64,000 nucleotides of DNA, from assembly GCA_016715195.1 (NCBI GenBank), contig JADKBB010000005.1, positions 89,688-153,687 of the forward strand, read 5' to 3'. This document shows, one piece after another, positions 16,498 to 24,509 of this stretch. Numbering within the stretch: position 1 is the stretch's first letter; every line of letters starts with the position of its first letter. The notes under the pieces were generated by a model. That model was given only the letters and a program-made list of their open reading frames with translations, ran no database searches and was not told the DNA's origin. A program made the translations under genes and the position numbers. This DNA is from Candidatus Villigracilis proximus (GTDB taxonomy: Bacteria; Chloroflexota; Anaerolineae; Anaerolineales; Villigracilaceae).

Positions 16498-18402
16498 TTA
16501 TATTTTTTTCGTCAATGTCCATAGATTTTTTTCGTTTTTATACTGGTGCTGAACTTCATCCATGAGTGCCTGGATGATCGCCATGCCGTATCCGCCAACT
16601 TGTAATTCAAGCGGATCGGGCATGGCCACAGATTCAAGTTTGATGTTTGCCGGAATCCCAGAATCTCTGGTTTCAATAATGAGGCGTTTCCCATCCACTT
16701 GAAGCCTGACCTCGATCATTTTGTCTTTGTTGCCGCTGTAGGAGTGCTCGACAATATTGGACAGCAGTTCCTGCATTGCAAGCTCGCAATTATTAATGAC
16801 GCTCTCTTGAACTTTATGGAGCATAAGCAATTCTCGCAGTGCTTTTGCTGCAATACGTAGATCTTCATAGCCTGCCGGGATTTGAAACGATACTGATTCC
16901 ATTCTTTCACTAACCTTTAGAACAATGATGGTACGGTCATCATCCTGCGGATGATCTTCCGAAAAGTTATTAACTGCCTTGAACAGGCCATCTGCAATTC
17001 CTCTGGCGCTGAGGCCGCGAAGATGTTTTAGTGCGAGCAACATGCGTTCCATGCCGAACATTTCGCCCGCGTTATTCCGCGATTCGTTGAAGCCATCTGT
17101 TGCCGCCACAAGCACATCCCCCGGAACGAGGGATAATGTCTGCGAGATATATTCGTAATCTTCAAAAATACCGATCGGAATATCCTGCGCTTCCAATAAT
17201 TGTGGTTCACCTTGAACAGGCATGAAAAGAATTGGACTTTGTCCGGCATTGGAAAAAAGCAGGCTTCGGTTAACAGGGTCGAACGTTCCGATAAATGCAG
17301 TTGAGAACATTGAAACGGTTGAGAAATCATCCAGCAGGTCGGTGTTGAGGCGTTTCACGATCTGGTCTGGCCGGCTGAATGGCATATTGCGTGCGGCTGA
17401 GCGGGCTGTGGTGCGGGTCATTGTCATCAAGAGTGCGGCGGGCATGCCTTTTCCCGTTATATCCCCCAGCATGAAGACCAGCGGTTGACCTTTGCGCGCG
17501 ATAATATCAAAAAAATCTCCACCCACTTGCGAGGCAGGCGCAGATGCCCCGTAAATATCCAGTCCATCCAGCGTCGGTATGGACTGAGGCAAAAGCGCGA
17601 TCTGCACCTGGCGAGCAAGGTCCATTTCTGTTTCAAAGCGGGTACGCGCCAGGGCCTCTTGATATAAAAGGGCATTATCAATTTGCGCGCCAGATTGCTC
17701 TGCAATGGCACGCAGGAGTTTGATATCGTGCGAGGTGAAGTCGCCTGTTTTATTGAAAACGCCAATGCAGGCAAAAACATTTTCACGTACCGGCAGCGTG
17801 GACATGATGACATTGCTCAGTCCGCGCGGAAGTGTCATGCTATCTTTGAAATTATGGCGGCGCGTGTCCTTGCGATAAATCGTTGAGGCCGCATGTAAAT
17901 GAGCTTCCGGCAGCGGCTCGATTGCAGATTGCCGGATTTGCGGACGATGATTGTTGAAATAAATGGCAGTAAATGCGCCATCTGCATCAAGCAGGCGGCG
18001 TGACTCCTGGATCAATAGATCAAGCAGGTCGTCTATTTTTAATGCGCGGCGGGCAGATTGGGTCAACTCGTATAACGCCACCAGTTTGTCCTGAGTTTCA
18101 ACCAGGCTGGCGGTGAGTTCTTCCATTTCTGTTTCGGTGGTCAACACATGTGAAAATAATTCAGTCATCGCGTCGGCGATGGATTGCCATGCGCCGTCGT
18201 TCATGCCGTGAATATGTAGTTCCAGACTGCCGGAGGCGTTGCGTCCGATGATCTCTTTTTTTGAAAATGAAATATCCTTTGGCATGGAGGCGATCATCTC
18301 GCCATGTTCCACCAGACGAATTGCCTGTGCGCCAACACGGATCCATGCTTCGGCGATGGTTTGAAAATCATTTTGATGAAGATGGATCAGGTCGGCAAAC
18401 AT
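16498..18402 (-). CDS. SpoIIE-type phosphatase with GAF domain fused to RsbW-type kinase domain
   Basis: About 634 residues. N-terminal region of unknown fold with a coiled coil (about 90-115), GAF (about 120-250), PP2C SpoIIE (about 265-470; VGGDFFDI, MLGDITGKGMPAALLM, ATDGFNES) and a C-terminal HATPase (about 500-634; CELAMQELLSNIVEHSY, ETRDSGIP, GGYGMAIIQALMDEV). The protein holds both opposing enzymes of a partner switch, a Ser kinase and a Ser phosphatase, and is flanked on both sides by STAS substrates. ATG 18402 is preferred; a TTG at 18408 overlaps the STAS stop. No sigma factor is encoded nearby, so the output may be non-transcriptional. Confidence 0.92.
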   Translation of the reverse strand: MFADLIHLHQNDFQTIAEAWIRVGAQAIRLVEHGEMIASMPKDISFSKKEIIGRNASGSLELHIHGMNDGAWQSIADAMTELFSHVLTTETEMEELTASLVETQDKLVALYELTQSARRALKIDDLLDLLIQESRRLLDADGAFTAIYFNNHRPQIRQSAIEPLPEAHLHAASTIYRKDTRRHNFKDSMTLPRGLSNVIMSTLPVRENVFACIGVFNKTGDFTSHDIKLLRAIAEQSGAQIDNALLYQEALARTRFETEMDLARQVQIALLPQSIPTLDGLDIYGASAPASQVGGDFFDIIARKGQPLVFMLGDITGKGMPAALLMTMTRTTARSAARNMPFSRPDQIVKRLNTDLLDDFSTVSMFSTAFIGTFDPVNRSLLFSNAGQSPILFMPVQGEPQLLEAQDIPIGIFEDYEYISQTLSLVPGDVLVAATDGFNESRNNAGEMFGMERMLLALKHLRGLSARGIADGLFKAVNNFSEDHPQDDDRTIIVLKVSERMESVSFQIPAGYEDLRIAAKALRELLMLHKVQESVINNCELAMQELLSNIVEHSYSGNKDKMIEVRLQVDGKRLIIETRDSGIPANIKLESVAMPDPLELQVGGYGMAIIQALMDEVQHQYKNEKNLWTLTKKI

Positions 18403-18404
18403 AA

Positions 18405-18740
18405 TCAAGCCTGAAAGGCGGTTGCTTCTTCTTCAGATGTATAAATACTAAAGGCTTTATCAAGTCTGGTCAGTTCGAAAATAACCCGTACGGGCTGCTG
18501 CATACAACAAAGATGTAACTCCCCGTTTTTTTCACGGCAATGTTTCAAGCCCTGCACAAGAGTCGAAAGCGCAGTTGAGTCGATGAAATTTACACCGGCC
18601 AAATTGACAACCAGGTTAACTTTTCCGGCCTCTGCCTGTCCTTTAAGCCACGCCACAACCGGTGCGACTTCATGGGCGTCAAAACGACCGCCAAGCTGAA
18701 TGATGTTGATCGAATTGGAAACTTTGTGTGTGATGTCCAT
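18405..18740 (-). CDS. STAS-domain anti-sigma-factor antagonist (second)
   Basis: 111 residues from ATG 18740, which has CTAAAGGAATATTTT upstream. STAS core NIIQLGGRFDAHEVAPVVAW and phospho-site loop GVNFIDSTALSTLVQGLKH. It differs clearly from the STAS protein at 16117 (FIDSTAL versus MLDSAGL), so the two may respond to different inputs of the intervening phosphatase/kinase. The longer frame up to 18797 overlaps the glycosyltransferase and has no support. Confidence 0.92.
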   Translation of the reverse strand: MDITHKVSNSINIIQLGGRFDAHEVAPVVAWLKGQAEAGKVNLVVNLAGVNFIDSTALSTLVQGLKHCREKNGELHLCCMQQPVRVIFELTRLDKAFSIYTSEEEATAFQA

Positions 18741-18751
18741 AAAATATTCCT

Positions 18752-19939
18752 TTAGTTTTTTCTGTTTAGTAATTCTTGAAAATGGATCAGATACCAATCC
18801 ACTACTTCACTGATGGGCAATCCATTTGCCGCCAGGTAATTGCGTGAGCCGATCTCCAACATGCGCTGCGGATGATCGATCACACGGCAGATCGCATCAG
18901 CGAGACTTTGCGCACTTTCGGGCTCAAAGAACTCGCCATCGTAGCCTTCTTCGATCACCAACTCTTCAAGGTCTCCAAGTTTTGGAAGAACCACCGCCCT
19001 GCCAAATCCGCCGGCTTGATGAAGTACACCTGAACTGCCTGTTGTGCTGGTATAGGGAAACACCACCACCCACGAGTCGTTAAAAATCTTTGGCACATCC
19101 TCCTCTGAAACATATCCAGTGAAATGAATATTTGGCACATGTGAGAATTTATTTTTCACCCCATCCAAATAACCTTTTACGTTGGGGTTATCCGTCCCTG
19201 CAATAACAAGTTTGGCAGTTGGGTGTGAAGGTTGAAGCTTTTCAAAGGCTTCCATTAATATCCACTTTTTATAAGTGCCAAATTTTCCAAAAGTCATAAT
19301 GTTTGGCGCGCCAGTAGGAGCAGATGCCGGCACATCTTCACTTGCTTCTTCGAATGAACCGTGCGGCGCGAGCAATACATTTTTTGCCTTATATTTCTCA
19401 ACCAGAATATCCACATATTTTGGAATGGTCACCGCAACAATATCGGCTTTCAAAATAAAACGTGTAACGATATTTCCAAATAGCCGGATCACTGACTCAA
19501 TAATTTTGCTTCCACCAAAACCAGCCTGCTTCAGATCCACGGTTTCCATGATGTTGTGCAGCAGCACCGCCGTTTTGACTCCAGTCAAACGTACAGCCCA
19601 CGGAGTAAGCAAACCAAGTGTGGCTGGAACTTTTCCCGCAGCAAAGGAGGCAAATTGAATATTAAACAATACAATGTCTGGATTAATTTTCTTAACCTCC
19701 CTGCGGATGCGGAGGACGTTATCCCAGGCACCGAATTTCCAGCAGGGAACGGCTCTGACCGGTATCTGGCCTGCTGACTGCTCAAATGAATATTCTTCAC
19801 CCTCAGGCAGTTCATCCACGAAAAGCACGATCTCCGATACCATGTCGGTTTTGGTTTGTAAAAATTTAACAAAGTGAAATCCGTATTCGTTGAGCGAACC
19901 TTTGCCAGGCGGAAATGTGGTAACGATGGCAATGCGCAT
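18752..19939 (-). CDS. GT-B glycosyltransferase (GT4-like)
   Basis: About 395 residues, GT-B fold: N-terminal RIAIVTTFPPGKGSLNEYGF and C-terminal nucleotide-sugar region with FGKFGTYKKWILMEAFEKL, LVIAGTDNPNVKGYL, HFTGYVSEEDVPKIFNDSWV and SSGVLHQAGGFGRAVVLP. Retaining GT4-like enzymes build surface polysaccharides; donor and acceptor cannot be told from sequence. ATG 19939 sits one base after the GT2 stop with an AGGAG in the end of that gene. Confidence 0.88.
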   Translation of the reverse strand: MRIAIVTTFPPGKGSLNEYGFHFVKFLQTKTDMVSEIVLFVDELPEGEEYSFEQSAGQIPVRAVPCWKFGAWDNVLRIRREVKKINPDIVLFNIQFASFAAGKVPATLGLLTPWAVRLTGVKTAVLLHNIMETVDLKQAGFGGSKIIESVIRLFGNIVTRFILKADIVAVTIPKYVDILVEKYKAKNVLLAPHGSFEEASEDVPASAPTGAPNIMTFGKFGTYKKWILMEAFEKLQPSHPTAKLVIAGTDNPNVKGYLDGVKNKFSHVPNIHFTGYVSEEDVPKIFNDSWVVVFPYTSTTGSSGVLHQAGGFGRAVVLPKLGDLEELVIEEGYDGEFFEPESAQSLADAICRVIDHPQRMLEIGSRNYLAANGLPISEVVDWYLIHFQELLNRKN

Positions 19940-19940
19940 C

Positions 19941-20717
19941 TTACATTCTCCTATAAACACCCTTGAAATTATTCACTTGAATATTGACCAGATCACGCAG
20001 GAACCGTTGTATCTCTTTTTTTGTGTCCACTTTTGAACCGGGTGCATCCACCCATGAGACAGGAACTTCCGCGATCCTAAGTCCATACTTGGATGCAAGA
20101 AATAGGATCTCAAGATCAAAGGAAAACCCCATGATGGTTTGCATGGCGTGTAATTCCTTTGCTGCTTTTTGTGTGTACATTTTGAATCCGCACTGGGTAT
20201 CACGGACGTTAATTCGTAAAACATTTTTTACGATCCAGCGCAGACCGCCGCTCAGCAAATGTCGTAAAAATGATTTGTTTGATTCTTCGGCCCCTTCCAC
20301 AGCACGGGATCCAACGGCGACATCGTAATTTTCCTTTTCGAGCTTGGCGAGTAGTTTGGATATTTCTTCAATCGGCGTGGAATTATCGGCATCTGCAAAT
20401 AAGACATATCTGCCTTTTGAGGCGATCATACCGCGTTGAACAGCATTGCCTTTTCCGCCGTTCTTCGGTGTTTTCAATAGACGCAGATTGACAAGCCCCA
20501 GTTCTTCCACGAGCTTGACGGTGTCATCTTTTGAGCCGTCATCGGCGATCAATAACTCCCATTCAAATCCAAGGTCTGAAACATGAGACGCAATTGCTCC
20601 AATGGTGGCGACAATACGTTCCTGCTCGTTATACGCCGGGATTACGATGGATAGATGTGGAATTCCGCTGATCGCTTTTGTTTTCCAGTTCTTATAATTT
20701 TCGTAGGACATGATCAT
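19941..20717 (-). CDS. GT2 glycosyltransferase, dolichyl-phosphate glycosyltransferase-like
   Basis: 258 residues, GT-A fold: HLSIVIPAYNEQERIVATIG, LLIADDGSKDDTV, NGGKGNAVQRGMIASKGRYV and the DXD-like LFADADNSTP, then TQCGFKMYTQKAA and VPVSWVDAPGSKV. It resembles enzymes that charge polyprenyl phosphate with a hexose (Alg5/Dpm1 type) and has no membrane helices. Its product could feed the PIG-V-like enzyme upstream, which would use a lipid-linked donor. AGGTAA lies before ATG 20717. Confidence 0.9.
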   Translation of the reverse strand: MIMSYENYKNWKTKAISGIPHLSIVIPAYNEQERIVATIGAIASHVSDLGFEWELLIADDGSKDDTVKLVEELGLVNLRLLKTPKNGGKGNAVQRGMIASKGRYVLFADADNSTPIEEISKLLAKLEKENYDVAVGSRAVEGAEESNKSFLRHLLSGGLRWIVKNVLRINVRDTQCGFKMYTQKAAKELHAMQTIMGFSFDLEILFLASKYGLRIAEVPVSWVDAPGSKVDTKKEIQRFLRDLVNIQVNNFKGVYRRM

Positions 20718-20812
20718 TTACCTCGCTATAAACTTTATTCTATGCAATATGTAGTTGACAATGGATAACAGGATGGTTGCAGACTTTCAAACAATTATGC
20801 AAAGTGTGAAGG

Positions 20813-22000
20813 TCAGGCCACAAAAACCCAATTGACAAATATCGTGACAAATACGCCTAGCAGCACAGTGAATGCCAGTGTTAATGTGCGGTCAAGCCAG
20901 TGATGCTTTCCCCAATCTGCCAGTAAAAGAAATGCGGGGAACATTGTGAGCACATAGCGGATGATGCTCCCTGTTGCGCTTGATGAGGGGACAATTAACT
21001 GGATTAATACATAGATCGCGTATCCTTCGCCAAATCTGATCCAGATAAATGGAACAAATGCCAGAAAAGCCAACAGGGAAAATGTATTCCAAAATCCTGT
21101 GAACCAACCTCTGTTTAATTCGCCATCTATTAATTGAGAGAGGCTTCTCTTGACAATGGCAATCGTGCCAACGTTTTCGCGCCCCCAGGCGGCTTGAGTT
21201 TCGATGAAGGCGAGTGGTCTGCCAAAGTTTTGCTGAAGGAATAAAATAAAAATGAGCATCCCAAACGGCACAACACAAATAATCACGGCTTCCATCCAGT
21301 TGACGCGCGCATTTTTCCATAAATTGAGCCACATCTCTTTTTTGAAGATATTTCCGATCTGCCAGCCTTGCACACGCAGCCATTCCCAAAAGATTAATGG
21401 CCAGATCAGAATTCCAATATTACGGGTGGATGCGGCCAGCAATCCCAGGCCGGCAGCCACGACCCAATTATGCTTGCGCGCATAGTACATGGCTGAAATT
21501 GTTAGAAACAGAAACAGGCTTTCGGTGTAAACACTATTGAAGAAAAATGCCGTAGGAAACAGAGCCAGATAAAAGACGGCGCGTTGCGCGGCTGGTTTAT
21601 CCAGCTCTACTTCGGCGAGCAGATAGAAATAGGCGAGTGTGCCAAATAAAGCAAGGTTGCTGATAATAAAGCCGGCAAGAATTAAATTACCGTCAGTAAA
21701 ATTCGACACAATGCGCATAAGCATTGGGTAGAGCGGAAAGAATGCAACATTGCTTTGCTGCTCAGGTTTGAACCAGTAGCCATTTTTGGCAATATCCACA
21801 TAATATTGGCTGTCCCATTTAGCCCACATGCTAAGGAAGGGACTCTCGGGGTCGGCGACCCAGTGGCCTTCTTCGGTGGGGAGCATGGTATCGCCGAGAA
21901 AACCCACGCTGAAAATTAATCCACGCGAAAGGATGAATGCAAGAATGGGGACGGCGAGCCAGCGATACGGTGTAAGGAAGGTTCGAATGCGCGCGATCAT
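20813..22000 (-). CDS. PIG-V-like GT-C mannosyltransferase
   Basis: 395-residue multi-pass membrane protein. The first extracytoplasmic loop carries MWAKWDSQYYVDIAKNGYWF and NVAFFPLYPMLMRIV, the conserved pair of PIG-V/GT-C enzymes. Later helices include VFYLALFPTAFFFNSVYTES and LLAASTRNIGILIWPLIFWE. Such enzymes transfer a sugar from polyprenyl-phosphate donors outside the membrane. The start overlaps the upstream stop by one base (TAATG), so it is coupled to the 822-residue surface protein. Confidence 0.85.
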   Translation of the reverse strand: MIARIRTFLTPYRWLAVPILAFILSRGLIFSVGFLGDTMLPTEEGHWVADPESPFLSMWAKWDSQYYVDIAKNGYWFKPEQQSNVAFFPLYPMLMRIVSNFTDGNLILAGFIISNLALFGTLAYFYLLAEVELDKPAAQRAVFYLALFPTAFFFNSVYTESLFLFLTISAMYYARKHNWVVAAGLGLLAASTRNIGILIWPLIFWEWLRVQGWQIGNIFKKEMWLNLWKNARVNWMEAVIICVVPFGMLIFILFLQQNFGRPLAFIETQAAWGRENVGTIAIVKRSLSQLIDGELNRGWFTGFWNTFSLLAFLAFVPFIWIRFGEGYAIYVLIQLIVPSSSATGSIIRYVLTMFPAFLLLADWGKHHWLDRTLTLAFTVLLGVFVTIFVNWVFVA

Positions 22001-24468
22001 TATTCGGGTTCTCCTGAAATGCCAGTGACTGTCACTTGCAGGTTTTCAAATTTCACTTCACCGCCGTAGGCGATCACGCCCAGCCAGCCCGAGGTACGAT
22101 TTAATTTCGCGTCATTGACCACAGGCAGCCCGTTGACGGTGACATCCATCAAGTTGCCGCTGACCGCCATGGTGATGACGTACGAATCAGCCTGGACCAG
22201 GGTAGTGGATCCCAATCCTTGAAATTTGTTTGCGTCGTCGTAGTAGCCCCAGAATAAGCCTTCGCCGCCATTGATCAAGCGCATGATGTATGCGCCTTTG
22301 CGTGATCCGCGATCTGGCATGTGGAAGATGAATCCGCCGCCGATGTCACTATTCTTTGGGACGGTGATCTTCGCTTCGATGGTGAATTCGTCAGTGAAGA
22401 TGCCCGAGTTGATGATGTAATCTCCAACATCGGTGGCTTGCTGAAGAAGGATATTATTTTCAGTGTTCCATTTACCGCTTAAAATTTTGAGGTTGCTAAA
22501 TCCATCTGTGGTTGTGGCACTGGAGGATGCAGCTTGTGTTCCGCTAATATCCACTTGATCGTATTCGACTGAGCTGTTTGAGGTGAGTAGACCAATGTTT
22601 CCAAAATTTTGCTGCAGGGGCAGGTCTTTGACGATCAGAGTCTCGTCCAGATAAATATCATAGGTGGCGCTTTTGCTAACGATTTGCAGTATGTGACGAT
22701 CTGTGCTTGCAGAAGTAACATCGGCGTATCCCTGGCCAATGAATTTGCCTGTCTCATCATAGTAGCCCCAGAAGATGGCGTCGGGGCGGTTATCTGAATA
22801 GCGGACGAGATGCGCACCGTTGAGTCTGTCTGTGTATGGCATGTTGAATAAAACGCCGCCACCGAAGCCTTCTGTGTGAGTCAGTCCAACAGTTAGGGTG
22901 AAATTTTTATAAGTATTTGGTGTGTAAACAATAGCCCAGTCTGAGCCTTGTGGATTTGGCTGTACAAGATTGCCGGCTGTGAATGACCAGTTGCCGCGGA
23001 TCGATTTCCAGCCTGACTGGGTGATGTCTCCATTGAAGATGCCATGATAGGCTGCGTCTGTGCCGTTTTGCGCGCTGCCATTATCCGGCAGGGAAGTTGC
23101 GGCGGGGAGAATGTTTGTCGAAACAGGAGCAGGTGTGGGCGTGGCCGGAAGCGGGGTTTTAGTCGCAGTGGATGCAGCGATGGGAGTCAGTGGTTGTGCG
23201 GTTTCTGACTCTGTACTTGCTCCAAATAATGGGAAGGCTTCAACGGTTGAAAATCCGGCAGAGGAAAGTGAAGTGATCAATCCGATGTGGCCGCGAGTCT
23301 CGTTGAGCAACGGCACATCGCGCGCGATGATCTGATCGTCGAGATAAATATCGTAACTGGTTTCGCCGGAAAAAATTTGCAGGTTGTGCAGTTCATTGTC
23401 TGGCGGCGTGATCTCAACAAATCCCTGACGATTGAATACGCCTTCGTTGTCGAAGTAGCCCCAGAGCAGCGCGTCGGTTTCATCGGAGTAACGCACCATG
23501 TATGCGCCGTTGACTTGATATGGTGACGGCATGTTGAAGAGCAGCCCTGCGCCGGCGCCTTCCTTGTGATCGAAGGTGGCCTGTAAAACATAATTTTGGA
23601 ATGTGCTGGTTTCGTACCCAATGCCCGCATCGTTGACGAGTGGATCATGCTGAGTCATTTGTTTGTCTGTGATGCGCCAATCACCGCTGAATGGAACCCA
23701 GCCTGCGCCGCCCGGCTCCTGTTCAAAATCGCTGGCGTAGACCATGTCGCCGGGGTCTTCGTTTTCTGCTGCGGTTAATTTGAAGGTGTCAAATGAAACC
23801 GCGCCAATGGAATAAAATCCGATCATTCCATTTTTATAAAAGAGCGGGCGTTTTTCAATAATGCGTTGTCCGTTCACTTGCACAAGATAAGTATTTTCGT
23901 ACACAAAAAGGTCGAGTCGAAACTCCTCGGTATTCATTGAGATTGGAATTTGCGCCTGTGGTACAAAACTTCCGGTTTCATCAAGATACCCGGCAACAAG
24001 TTCGAGCGTGTCTTTGTCTGGCCGGTGCAAATAAACGCGGTGTTGTTTTTGTGAGAGTTCGGGGTATTGCGAGTTAAAAACAAAACCTGCGGCTTTTGTG
24101 TCTTTCTTCAGAATTAGATACGTGCTGGCGTGATAAGCAACGTCTTCTGGTAATTTCAGCGGGATATGCAATTGAGCTGGTTCTTCACCACCGATGGTCT
24201 GGGCAAGGGTTTGCGTGCGGAGAGTCCACACGCCGCCGTTGGTGTACCAGCGGCGCAAATTGATATCGTCAAAATTTTGCGTGTATGGCAGGGTGTAGGT
24301 GGTGACGGGTTCATCCGGCCCGAGCACAACTTGAATTGTCAAAAATAAAACCCCGGCCAGGATCACCAATCCGCCGGCGAGTAATAACTTTTTGTAGCGT
24401 ATCAGAATCGGTTTGATGCGATCTAGAAGTGGTTGGAAGCGTTCAAAAGGTTTTTTTATGGTTGTCAT
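22000..24468 (-). CDS. Membrane-anchored surface protein with repeated lectin-like domains
   Basis: 822 residues: cytoplasmic N-terminus, one transmembrane helix (about 29-50, LLLAGGLVILAGVLFLTIQV) and an extracellular part with four concanavalin/LamG-like units (about 65-240, 250-430, 490-650, 665-820). The units share phrases such as GAYMVRYSDETDALLWGYFD, GAHLVRYSDNRPDAIFWGYY and GAYIMRLINGGEGLFWGYYD, each followed by a VNG- or LDD-type hairpin. A Thr-Pro-rich linker (ATKTPLPATPTPAP) separates units two and three. Function is unknown; carbohydrate binding is inferred from the fold. It lies in the polysaccharide block. Confidence 0.85.
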   Translation of the reverse strand: MTTIKKPFERFQPLLDRIKPILIRYKKLLLAGGLVILAGVLFLTIQVVLGPDEPVTTYTLPYTQNFDDINLRRWYTNGGVWTLRTQTLAQTIGGEEPAQLHIPLKLPEDVAYHASTYLILKKDTKAAGFVFNSQYPELSQKQHRVYLHRPDKDTLELVAGYLDETGSFVPQAQIPISMNTEEFRLDLFVYENTYLVQVNGQRIIEKRPLFYKNGMIGFYSIGAVSFDTFKLTAAENEDPGDMVYASDFEQEPGGAGWVPFSGDWRITDKQMTQHDPLVNDAGIGYETSTFQNYVLQATFDHKEGAGAGLLFNMPSPYQVNGAYMVRYSDETDALLWGYFDNEGVFNRQGFVEITPPDNELHNLQIFSGETSYDIYLDDQIIARDVPLLNETRGHIGLITSLSSAGFSTVEAFPLFGASTESETAQPLTPIAASTATKTPLPATPTPAPVSTNILPAATSLPDNGSAQNGTDAAYHGIFNGDITQSGWKSIRGNWSFTAGNLVQPNPQGSDWAIVYTPNTYKNFTLTVGLTHTEGFGGGVLFNMPYTDRLNGAHLVRYSDNRPDAIFWGYYDETGKFIGQGYADVTSASTDRHILQIVSKSATYDIYLDETLIVKDLPLQQNFGNIGLLTSNSSVEYDQVDISGTQAASSSATTTDGFSNLKILSGKWNTENNILLQQATDVGDYIINSGIFTDEFTIEAKITVPKNSDIGGGFIFHMPDRGSRKGAYIMRLINGGEGLFWGYYDDANKFQGLGSTTLVQADSYVITMAVSGNLMDVTVNGLPVVNDAKLNRTSGWLGVIAYGGEVKFENLQVTVTGISGEPE

Positions 24469-24509
24469 TTTATACCTGTGAAAATGAGATGATTACAAAT
24501 TGTGATGGA

